Assembly: GCA_013349735.1 (NCBI GenBank) | Contig: DUZC01000083.1 | Span: forward strand, 1 to 8,226 | Origin: Rhodospirillaceae bacterium | GTDB lineage: Bacteria; Pseudomonadota; Alphaproteobacteria; Rhodospirillales; Magnetospirillaceae | Direction of reading: 5' to 3' | Length of the DNA stretch: 8,226 nt | Shown here: positions 1 through 6,102 of the stretch, one piece after another | Layout of the letters: every line of letters starts with the position of its first letter | Position numbering within the stretch: the stretch's first letter is position 1 | The notes under the pieces: generated by a model | Seen by the model: the letters and a program-made list of their open reading frames with translations, nothing else | Database searches by the model: none | What the model was told of the DNA's origin: nothing | Translations under genes and position numbers: made by a program

Positions 1-32
1 TAACCCAGCATTCTCGGGCCATACAGAGTCAT

Positions 33-1622
33 TTGGCCGACCGATTGCGTAAAAGATTGACCAAACGCTATCGCCAGGATCTGGGTCATGGCAAGGTCCC
101 AATCGATGGCAAGACGGCGCGGGCCAATTGTTCTGTTATCGCGGGTGAAATCCTTAAGGATGGTGCCTTCTTTGCCAAATTAGCGGGCTGGCTCGCGGTG
201 AATATCTGCTACTGGCTGTGGGAAGGGGAACCCTTAAGCTGCGTCGATGACGATGCGGTGGCTGCCTTGGCCGGGGTCTATGCGGAAAGTGCGGTGGAGG
301 CGCTGATCAATGCCTTGGCGCCACCATCCCGAGCCGGCGCCAGGATTGCCGAGATTCTTGGCGCGTCCAAGGACCGCATTCACGGAGAGATTCCGCCTGG
401 AACCTTGCTTACTTTGGCCGGCAACCAATTTCAGGCGCTTCGCGAAGCGCTTTATAAGAAGGGCTTCCGCAAGATCGAAGGAAGCCCCTGGCCGACCGCT
501 CCCTTTGGGGAAGGCACTACCGCTTGGGTTGCCCAGTTGCGTCCGCCTGCCCTGGACAGTCTGCCTTGGCTTCCGGAAGACTATTTGCACCGTCAGGCTG
601 ACAGGATGTGGAAGCAACAACAGGAATTGTCCGACCGTGACGCCGACCTGCTGGATGCCCTTTGCAGTCTTTATTTAGCCCAGGCCAAGTCCCCAAATGA
701 CGCGGCGATCGTTGATATTGATCAGTTGCTGGAGCTGCGCGGACTAAAACGCAAGCGCGGTGGAGGCGGGCGCCGGGGCGGCTTTGAGAGCGAACAGCGC
801 CAGGACCTGCTGCGCTCGCTTTCCCATATCCAGAACCTGTGGATTGACGTCGCCGAATGGACCCTTCTGGACCCGTCGCAATCCTCCGCTCCGGCGTCGG
901 CGGATGCCGGTCGTCGCTTGCAAAGCCGTCCTTTTGTTATCACGGATCGTATGGGCAAACAGGGTTTGGACGGTTCGCTTGACGTCGAACGCATCGTATT
1001 CCGTCCTGGCAAGGCCTTTGCCGCTTTGCTGTTTGGTGACGGAAGGCAAACCGGCTTGCTGTTTGGCAAGGCCCTGCATTACGACCCCTATCGCAAGCGC
1101 TGGGAAAAGCGGCTGACCCGCTATTTCTGCTGGCGCTGGTGGGCGGGGCAGGACAATCCAAAGGCAACCTCAGGAGAAAATGTCGGCACCGTCCTGTCGG
1201 CCATTGGCGAAGTCTTGGACGGGCGCTATCCGGCCAAAACACGCGCCCGTCTGACGGTGGCGCTGGACAGATTACTCGCTGACAAGGTCATCGGCGCCTG
1301 GCGATATGGCGATGAGCCGTTAGCCCCTGCCGGCTCGCGGGCCTGGCGGGCCCGCTGGCTGGCGACCCCGCTTTTTGTCGAGCCCCCAGATAGTCTCACG
1401 GGCTATTATCAAAGAATAAAAGACAGCAAGACGGGCGACGGCAAGCAGGATTTAGGCGCTAAACTGCGTTCTCAGCGGCGAAAACTTAAACTATCACAGG
1501 CGGTTTTGTGCCGGCTGCTGGGTATCGGCCAAAGCCATCTTTGCAAGATCGAGCAGGGGCAGCTGCAGCCCGGCGAGGCGCTGCGCAACCGCATTGAAGT
1601 CTGGCTTCAGGCAAAATTATAG
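33..1622 (+). CDS. Unknown protein with C-terminal XRE-type helix-turn-helix; possibly 5'-partial
   Basis: I do not recognise this 529-residue protein as a named family. The clear domain is a C-terminal XRE/Cro-type helix-turn-helix at about residues 474-526: a basic first helix, then LSQAVLCRLLGIGQSHLCKIEQG, in which the second and third helices and the typical IEQG end are visible. Before it lies a basic, Gly/Arg-rich patch (about 238-250) after a short helical stretch (204-237), and a Trp/Arg-rich helix (about 353-371, RKRWEKRLTRYFCWRWW). This is loosely reminiscent of winged-helix plasmid or phage replication initiators, but that is a weak impression only. The N-terminal 200 residues resemble nothing I know. 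The TTG at 33 is the first possible start inside the window, with only a weak AGAG upstream. The frame stays open to base 3 without a stop, so the true start may lie outside. It ends 28 bp from the end of the convergent 580-residue gene. Confidence 0.75.
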   Translation: MADRLRKRLTKRYRQDLGHGKVPIDGKTARANCSVIAGEILKDGAFFAKLAGWLAVNICYWLWEGEPLSCVDDDAVAALAGVYAESAVEALINALAPPSRAGARIAEILGASKDRIHGEIPPGTLLTLAGNQFQALREALYKKGFRKIEGSPWPTAPFGEGTTAWVAQLRPPALDSLPWLPEDYLHRQADRMWKQQQELSDRDADLLDALCSLYLAQAKSPNDAAIVDIDQLLELRGLKRKRGGGGRRGGFESEQRQDLLRSLSHIQNLWIDVAEWTLLDPSQSSAPASADAGRRLQSRPFVITDRMGKQGLDGSLDVERIVFRPGKAFAALLFGDGRQTGLLFGKALHYDPYRKRWEKRLTRYFCWRWWAGQDNPKATSGENVGTVLSAIGEVLDGRYPAKTRARLTVALDRLLADKVIGAWRYGDEPLAPAGSRAWRARWLATPLFVEPPDSLTGYYQRIKDSKTGDGKQDLGAKLRSQRRKLKLSQAVLCRLLGIGQSHLCKIEQGQLQPGEALRNRIEVWLQAKL

Positions 1623-1650
1623 GGGAATGACGAGACGCTCTGAGGGCCGG

Positions 1651-3393
1651 TTAAACCAGGACATGCTCGACCGTGGCAACGCCCACCAGGGTAACATTGC
1701 CGCCATTGGCCAAATCAAGAATCAGATTGCCGCCGGGATTGCTGAGATGCTGGCTACTCGACAAAAACTTCTCATCGACAAACACAATCCCTGGAACAAA
1801 CTGAAAGATCTCAGTGTTCAGAGCCGTGCTTTCGAACACCACCAATTTCAGAGCCTCGCCGGCTCCGGTAAAGGGGGCCAGGGCCTTTTGCAGGTCACTG
1901 TTCGCTTGCAAGGGCGTCAGAATATCGTGATGCCCTGAAAGTGTGAAACTGGCAATGGCCTGAAGGGCTTCGACACCGCTGCTGGTCGGCAATTCCACCG
2001 CACCCGGCACCAGTTGAGAGGTTTCCGCCAAGCTCGGCGCCGAGGGGGGCGCAAAGACCATGGCCGGCTCAACCAGTTGTGTCGGCGTCCCCGTCACCAA
2101 TGCGCCCGCAGTCCCTGCTGATGAGGACACCACCGCGGGCACTGCCACCGCCGCGGCTGGTGCGGCGGCATCTGAAGCTCCGTGCGTATCCGTTGCCGCG
2201 GTCCCATCCGAACTGGAAGCGCTATCGATATGGATGCTCAGCAGTTGCAAGGCCTGGGGATTAACATCCTTGACGTTGATCACCGTCATGGAAGCCGCGC
2301 TAAAATCATTATGAGCCGGCTGCTGTTCCGCCACCAAAGCCGGATCAACCGCTTTTGCCGCCAAGATATTGCCGGCAACCATCGCCGCCGCCTCTTGCGG
2401 CGCTTCAGCATTGGCTGGCACCGGCGCGGTCGGACGCGGCGCATCATCGACCATCGGCAGGATTTTTTGCCCAACGGCCGTCGGGTTATGTTGGAAGCTG
2501 TCGGTGATGGTTTTCTGTCCATCCGATGGGGTGTCAAGGGACAGCTTATGAACCGTTACGGCCTGATCTTCGCCGTCCGAGGCCTTAAGGACCACGGACT
2601 CATCCCCTTTGAGGGCCGAGGGATCAATCATCGGTAAATCGACCGCCGTCGCCGCCTGATGCGAGGTCGACGCCAAAGCGGCGACATGGCTGCTATCCAA
2701 TTCGTCTGCCAAGGCCGTGGCGATGAAGGACAGTTTTTCGACAACCGGCTGCATCGCCGACATGGCAATGGCGATCAAGGAGGCCAGAGAAATTCCATGC
2801 GCGCCGGTACCGTCTGTGGTCTCGGCACCCGAATTTGACTTGGACTCGCCGCCCGGATGGCGCAGAAACTGCTGCAGAGATTCATACCAGGCGGCCTTGC
2901 CATGCTTGGCGGCGGCGCCATGGTCTTCCGTCGGTTGGTGATCCCATTTGGCTTCGACCGGCTGCATATGGTCCGCCGCCATGGCCTTTTCTGAATGCGC
3001 CAGAGCCGTGGCAACGAAAGCCGTCAGGATGACGGCGGGATGCAGTAAAAGCCGGGTACCGCGGCTGGGTGGCGGCAGCATCAGCGGCTGACTTTGTACC
3101 ATCTGGTCAACGATCTGACGGAAATTTGCCCCTTTGCAAGTCTGATCGACAGCAATGCTGGCCGCCACAAACTGCCCATCAATGCGGGCAAAATGGGCGA
3201 TCACATCACCGGTATCCGCCCGGCAAAACACAAACCAAGGGTCACCCTCGTCGGACATCCCCATGTCCGTTTCCACCTTGAGTCCGGCCCGGCCCAGGAT
3301 GTCGACGACGCGATAGAGCTCCGCGACCTCGTCATTGGTCCAGGGCTGAGGCCCTTTTTTCCGAATAGGAAAGGCGAAAACGCTTGCGGTCAA
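1651..3393 (-). CDS. Unknown 580-residue protein: soluble N-domain, hydrophobic helix, low-complexity linker, RTX-like C-terminal end
   Basis: Function is unknown. Residues 1-105 look like a compact folded domain (WTNDEVAELYRVVDILGRAG, then a PWFVFCRADTGDVIAHFARI strand region). A hydrophobic helix follows at about 114-132, with arginines at 111 and 114 on its N-terminal side, which suggests a cytoplasmic N-terminus. A second, weaker hydrophobic stretch lies at 201-215. Residues 230-470 are rich in Ala, Pro, Thr, Ser, Asp and Val and look disordered. The last ~110 residues regain fold character and end in a GGNLILDLANGGNVTLVGV strand pair. That resembles the ends of RTX/type I secreted proteins, although no GGxGxDxUx nonapeptide repeats are present. 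The start is TTG at 3391-3393. An in-frame stop lies seven codons upstream and no earlier start fits. A weak TGAG is about nine bases away. It lies 63 bp downstream of the XRE gene on the same strand and is probably co-transcribed. A membrane-anchored surface protein is one possible role. Confidence 0.8.
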   Translation of the reverse strand: MTASVFAFPIRKKGPQPWTNDEVAELYRVVDILGRAGLKVETDMGMSDEGDPWFVFCRADTGDVIAHFARIDGQFVAASIAVDQTCKGANFRQIVDQMVQSQPLMLPPPSRGTRLLLHPAVILTAFVATALAHSEKAMAADHMQPVEAKWDHQPTEDHGAAAKHGKAAWYESLQQFLRHPGGESKSNSGAETTDGTGAHGISLASLIAIAMSAMQPVVEKLSFIATALADELDSSHVAALASTSHQAATAVDLPMIDPSALKGDESVVLKASDGEDQAVTVHKLSLDTPSDGQKTITDSFQHNPTAVGQKILPMVDDAPRPTAPVPANAEAPQEAAAMVAGNILAAKAVDPALVAEQQPAHNDFSAASMTVINVKDVNPQALQLLSIHIDSASSSDGTAATDTHGASDAAAPAAAVAVPAVVSSSAGTAGALVTGTPTQLVEPAMVFAPPSAPSLAETSQLVPGAVELPTSSGVEALQAIASFTLSGHHDILTPLQANSDLQKALAPFTGAGEALKLVVFESTALNTEIFQFVPGIVFVDEKFLSSSQHLSNPGGNLILDLANGGNVTLVGVATVEHVLV

Positions 3394-3456
3394 AGGATCA
3401 GGCTCACTGGTTCAAGGTTCGCAATCCGGCAAGCTAACAAATTTTCTTGCGTTTGA

Positions 3457-3762
3457 CTACTCGCCATCGCTGCCAAAAAGAATCCGATAGGTCTGCGGAT
3501 CGTAAAAACGCATCAGATGCTTAACAAAATCAGCGGCATCAAGACCCAGCGCTTTGGCCCACAATTCATAACGGTCCGGTGGAATCCGGCCCCGGCCCAC
3601 TTCGAGCTGCGACACAAAGGTGTAATATTCAACACCAACCATGTCCGCCAATTCGCGCTGTGTCAGATTGCGTTTGACCCGGAGATCCTTCAACCACTTG
3701 CCGGCTTCGCGGCGTAGCTTCTGGACATCATGGCCCGCTGATTGTTGCGGGTGAGAATACAT
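3457..3762 (-). CDS. Small XRE-family transcriptional regulator
   Basis: This is a 101-residue DNA-binding protein that is almost entirely one XRE/Cro helix-turn-helix domain (about residues 22-77). The helices read GKWLKDLRVKRNLTQRELADMVGV, followed by the recognition region YYTFVSQLEVGRGRIPPDRY and the usual last helix LWAKALGL. The C-terminal 25 residues (FVKHLMRFYDPQTYRILFG) form a short family-specific tail. I chose ATG at 3760-3762 because a GAAGG Shine-Dalgarno sequence sits eight bases upstream. An in-frame GTG at 3775-3777 would add five residues but has no ribosome site. It heads the minus-strand unit with the 580-residue gene and is divergent from the SapC-family gene. A perfect palindrome and a good promoter lie just upstream, which suggests autoregulation. 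The domain assignment is firm. The target genes are inferred from position only. Confidence 0.9.
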   Translation of the reverse strand: MYSHPQQSAGHDVQKLRREAGKWLKDLRVKRNLTQRELADMVGVEYYTFVSQLEVGRGRIPPDRYELWAKALGLDAADFVKHLMRFYDPQTYRILFGSDGE

Positions 3763-3770
3763 GGCTATGA

Positions 3771-3775
3771 CCTTC
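3771..3775 (-). promoter_or_regulatory. Shine-Dalgarno that decides the XRE gene start
   Basis: On the minus strand this reads GAAGG, eight bases before the ATG at 3762. The competing in-frame GTG at 3777 overlaps this site and has no purine-rich stretch of its own, so the ATG is preferred. Confidence 0.55.
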
Positions 3776-3786
3776 ACATCGTTTGC

Positions 3787-3805
3787 GTCAGACCGCGGGT
3801 CTGAC
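3787..3805. promoter_or_regulatory. Perfect 8-3-8 palindrome, candidate XRE operator
   Basis: GTCAGACC-gcg-GGTCTGAC is a perfect inverted repeat with eight-base arms and a three-base spacer. It lies 24 bp upstream of the XRE start codon and just downstream of the transcription start predicted from the promoter at 3818-3847. That is where a repressor would block transcription of its own gene. Size and symmetry fit the operators of dimeric XRE/Cro proteins. It could also form a short RNA hairpin in the leader. Binding by the neighbouring regulator is inferred. Confidence 0.5.
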
Positions 3806-3817
3806 TCCGTTGGGTTG

Positions 3818-3847
3818 AATATAAGACAACAGGAACCACAAGTTCAA
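3818..3847 (-). promoter_or_regulatory. Sigma70-like promoter for the XRE gene
   Basis: On the minus strand the -35 element is TTGAAC (3842-3847, four of six consensus bases). The -10 element is TATATT (3818-3823, five of six), with 18 bases between them. A shifted TTATAT gives 17. The surrounding stretch is markedly more AT-rich than the genes. The expected start at about 3811 leaves a leader of roughly 50 bases that contains the palindrome. Confidence 0.5.
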
Positions 3848-3915
3848 TAGTTACTGTACAAAAAAATGGGACATCTGCTTGACGTGCGCCGGGGAAAAGC
3901 TCAATTTCGCCGCTG

Positions 3916-3940
3916 CCGGACGCCCCGGACGCGTTCCGGG
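3916..3940. repeat. GC-rich direct repeat plus hairpin upstream of the SapC-family gene
   Basis: CCGGACGC occurs twice, at 3916-3923 and 3925-3932 (nine-base period). It is followed by TCCGGG at 3935-3940, so CCCGGA (3924-3929) and TCCGGG form a six-base GC-rich stem with a five-base loop. It ends 36 bp before the GTG start at 3977. It could be a protein-binding site or a leader hairpin. No U-tract follows, so it is not a normal terminator. A poor TTGACG-N17-CAATTT promoter candidate (3879-3907) lies just upstream and partly precedes it. Confidence 0.35.
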
Positions 3941-3965
3941 ACATCCCTGGTCCACGCTAAATTCT

Positions 3966-3970
3966 GGTGA
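3966..3970 (+). promoter_or_regulatory. Shine-Dalgarno for the SapC-family gene (GTG start)
   Basis: GGTGA lies six bases before the GTG at 3977. An in-frame TGA at 3968-3970 rules out any start further upstream, and the ATG at 3970 is in another frame. The GTG is therefore the only well-placed start. Confidence 0.55.
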
Positions 3971-3976
3971 TGCATT

Positions 3977-4765
3977 GTGAAACTGGTCCCTTTTTCCCGT
4001 GAAGCCCATGCCGCCACCAAGCTTCGACCGGTCAGCTCGTTTGCCTTCGCACGCAGCGCGCCGCTGATCCCGCTTTACGGCGCGGAACTGGGCCGTGCCG
4101 CCCTGGCTTTTCCTCTCGCGTTCACCGCAGAGAAAGAGGGTTTTTTTCCCTCGGCCATGATGGGCGTCGATGCCGGGCGGAATCTTTTTGTCGCCCAGGA
4201 TGGCCGTTGGATCGGCGGATATCTTCCGGCGGTGTTGCGACGCCAACCCTTTCTGTTGGCCAAGGTCGAAGGGTCGGATGATTGGGTTCTTTGTCTGGAC
4301 GAAGACAGTGAATTGATTTCCACCCAGGAAGGTCAGCCCCTGGTATCCGAGGACGGCACCGCCAGCAGCCTGATCACGCAAATGACCAGTTTTCTGGCTG
4401 AGCTGGAGCGCAACCGCGCCGCGACTTTGGCAGCCTGTGCCGTATTAGACCGCCATGGTCTGCTCTCGCCTTGGGATTTGAAGATCGCCCGCGATGGCGG
4501 GGTGGTGCAAAAGGTTGAAGGCCTTTTTAAAGTCGATATGACTCGCCTCGCCGAGGCCAGTGGCGAAACGATGACGGAATTGCGCGACAGCGGGGCTCTA
4601 ACCATGATTTATGCCCAGGAAATATCCATGCTGCATTTGCCCTTATTGGGTAAATTGGCAGCCGCCCACGCCGAAACCGAAGCCAAGCAAGCCGCCATAA
4701 AAGATGGAAATTGGAACCTCGACACGCTGTTCGGCGTCGAAGAGGACACCCTGTTCCAGTTTTGA
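3977..4765 (+). CDS. SapC family protein
   Basis: This 262-residue protein fits the SapC family (named after a Campylobacter gene in a surface-array/peptide context). Its biochemical role is not established. The family core is visible: GRWIGGYLPAVLRRQPFLLA at about residues 76-95, an acidic LCLDEDSELI segment (105-114), and the C-terminal signature VEGLFKVDMTRL (180-191) followed by LRDSGALTMIYAQEISMLHL (202-221). Length is usual for the family. There is no signal peptide or membrane helix, so it is probably cytoplasmic. After the core there is an acidic tail ending in aromatic residues (LFGVEEDTLFQF). It is transcribed away from the XRE gene across a control region of about 200 bp, and the rluB-like gene follows after 27 bp. 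SapC genes in other proteobacteria often sit beside surface or secretion genes. Here the divergent 580-residue putative surface protein fits that pattern, by inference. Confidence 0.88.
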   Translation: MKLVPFSREAHAATKLRPVSSFAFARSAPLIPLYGAELGRAALAFPLAFTAEKEGFFPSAMMGVDAGRNLFVAQDGRWIGGYLPAVLRRQPFLLAKVEGSDDWVLCLDEDSELISTQEGQPLVSEDGTASSLITQMTSFLAELERNRAATLAACAVLDRHGLLSPWDLKIARDGGVVQKVEGLFKVDMTRLAEASGETMTELRDSGALTMIYAQEISMLHLPLLGKLAAAHAETEAKQAAIKDGNWNLDTLFGVEEDTLFQF

Positions 4766-4792
4766 CCTGTGATAACCCTATGATTGTCTTTT

Positions 4793-5572
4793 ATGACTCT
4801 TTCTCCTGACGCAAGCGGAGCGACGGATAGCGGCAAAGGCGAACGCATCGCCAAGCGGCTGGCTCGGGCCGGACTTTGTTCCCGTCGTGAAGCGGAACGC
4901 TGGATCGCCGACGGCCGGGTTGTGGTTGATGGCCAACGCCTGACTACGGCGGCGGTTCTGGTCACCCCGGCCAGCCTGATCCTGGTGGATGGCAAGCCGG
5001 TGGCTGAACCGGATCGGACCCGTTTGTGGCGTTATCACAAGCCAGCTGGCCTGGTCACCAGCCATTCGGACCCCGAGGGCCGGCCGACCGTTTTCGATCA
5101 TCTGCCGGCCGATCTGCCGCGGGTGATTTCCGTAGGCCGCTTGGATCTGGGCTCAGAAGGTCTCTTGCTGCTGACCAATGACGGTGAACTGGCCCGCCGC
5201 CTGGAATTGCCGGCGACCGGCTGGGTCCGCCGCTACCGGGTTCGCGTGCATGGAACACCTGACAAGGCACAATTGGCTGGCCTTGATCGTGGTATCACTG
5301 TTGACGGTACGGTCTATGGCCCGATCAAAGCGGTGCTTGATCGCCAGCAAGGCTCGAATGCCTGGCTGACCGTCAGTATTAAGGAAGGCAAGAACCGTGA
5401 GATCCGCCGGGTTATGGAACATCTTGGCTGGACCGTCTCACGGTTGATCCGCATCGCCTTTGGACCCTTTCAGCTGGGTCTGTTAAACCCTGGCGAGGCG
5501 GACGAGGTGGCTGGCCGCGTTTTAAAGGAACAGCTGGGCCAAGATCATGCGCATCATCGCCGGGCGCCATAG
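4793..5572 (+). CDS. rluB: 23S rRNA pseudouridine synthase, RluB/RsuA family
   Basis: The enzyme isomerises a specific uridine in 23S rRNA to pseudouridine (U2605 in E. coli RluB) during ribosome assembly in the cytoplasm. Counting 259 residues from the ATG, an S4 RNA-binding domain spans about 17-57 (RIAKRLARAGLCSRREAERW then GRVVVDGQ). The catalytic motif follows at about 115-130, VGRLDLGSEGLLLLTND, with the catalytic Asp at about 118. The family motif EGKNREIRRV lies at about 198-207. The RYHKPAGLVTS strand before the active site is also typical. The ATG at 4793 is preferred over an in-frame TTG at 4784, but neither has a good ribosome site. RsuA, RluB, RluE and RluF share these motifs. 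The length and S4 domain favour RluB, though exact site specificity is inferred. Its last 26 bp overlap rsmD, which suggests translational coupling. Confidence 0.92.
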   Translation: MTLSPDASGATDSGKGERIAKRLARAGLCSRREAERWIADGRVVVDGQRLTTAAVLVTPASLILVDGKPVAEPDRTRLWRYHKPAGLVTSHSDPEGRPTVFDHLPADLPRVISVGRLDLGSEGLLLLTNDGELARRLELPATGWVRRYRVRVHGTPDKAQLAGLDRGITVDGTVYGPIKAVLDRQQGSNAWLTVSIKEGKNREIRRVMEHLGWTVSRLIRIAFGPFQLGLLNPGEADEVAGRVLKEQLGQDHAHHRRAP

Positions 5573-6098
5573 GGGGCGCGTTCTGGCGGCGCCAGACGGA
5601 TCGACAACCCGGCCAACTGCGGATCGCGTCCGCGAAGCCCTGTTCAACATCCTTGCCCATGGCCGGATGGATTTGCGCGGTTCTCTCGTTCTTGATGCCT
5701 TTGCCGGTTCGGGCAGTTTGGGCTTTGAGGCCCTGTCGCGTGGGGCGGGCCATGTCTTTTTCATGGAAAGTGAAGCCAATGCCCTGGCGATTATTGCCGG
5801 AAACGCCAGAAAACTCGGGGTCGCGGGTGAGGTCACCCTGCTTGCTGCGAATGTTTTATCCCCGCCGACAGCCCGTCAGGCTTGTGATCTGTTGTTGCTG
5901 GATCCGCCTTATAAAAGCGGCCTTGGCCATTTGGCCCTTCCGGCGCTGGCGGCTGCCGGTTGGTTGGCGGCGCAAAGTCTGGTGGTTGTCGAAGTTGCGG
6001 CCGGTGAGGGCTATAAATCGCCGCTGGCCGATTTTGTCATCAGCGATGAGCGGCGCTATGGCGCCGCCCGACTGGTGTTCCTGCAACAAAAGACATAA
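5547..6098 (+). CDS. rsmD: 16S rRNA (guanine966-N2)-methyltransferase RsmD
   Basis: RsmD transfers a methyl group from S-adenosylmethionine to N2 of G966 in 16S rRNA during assembly of the small subunit. The 183-residue length is normal. The N-terminus MRIIAGRHRGRVL and the TRPTADRVREALFNIL block (21-36) are hallmarks of the family. The SAM-binding motif I is VLDAFAGSGSLGFEALSRGA (48-67), and the catalytic N-methyltransferase motif is LLLDPPY (116-122). No key residue is missing. The ATG at 5547 lies inside the end of the rluB-like gene (26-bp overlap, different frame) with no strong ribosome site, so translation probably depends on ribosomes finishing the upstream gene. Two enzymes that modify rRNA of the two subunits are thus coupled. 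The stop is only 4 bp from the end of convergent mutL, with no room for a separate terminator. Confidence 0.96.
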   Translation: MRIIAGRHRGRVLAAPDGSTTRPTADRVREALFNILAHGRMDLRGSLVLDAFAGSGSLGFEALSRGAGHVFFMESEANALAIIAGNARKLGVAGEVTLLAANVLSPPTARQACDLLLLDPPYKSGLGHLALPALAAAGWLAAQSLVVVEVAAGEGYKSPLADFVISDERRYGAARLVFLQQKT

Positions 6099-6102
6099 AT
6101 TC

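Noticed and set aside
1623..1650. Gap between the two convergent left-hand genes as a terminator site
   Set aside because: No stem with a T-run on either strand is visible in the 28 bp.
2182..2637. 151-codon plus-strand frame inside the 580-residue gene
   Set aside because: It is Arg/Gly/His-rich without a domain and lies opposite the low-complexity linker, which easily yields open shadow frames. The minus-strand gene has better start context and a conserved-looking N-terminal domain.
1651..3393. RTX calcium-binding repeats in the 580-residue protein
   Set aside because: I looked for GGxGxDxUx nonapeptides and found none. Only the C-terminal strand pair resembles RTX-type tails.
3429..3450. 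GCAAG...CTTGC inverted repeat between the XRE gene and the 580-residue gene
   Set aside because: Five-base arms with a 12-base loop and no U-tract; too weak for a terminator or an operator.
3851..4381. 176-codon minus-strand frame opposite the SapC gene
   Set aside because: It overlaps a convincing SapC-family gene, has no recognisable domain, and reads as the antisense of GC-rich coding DNA.
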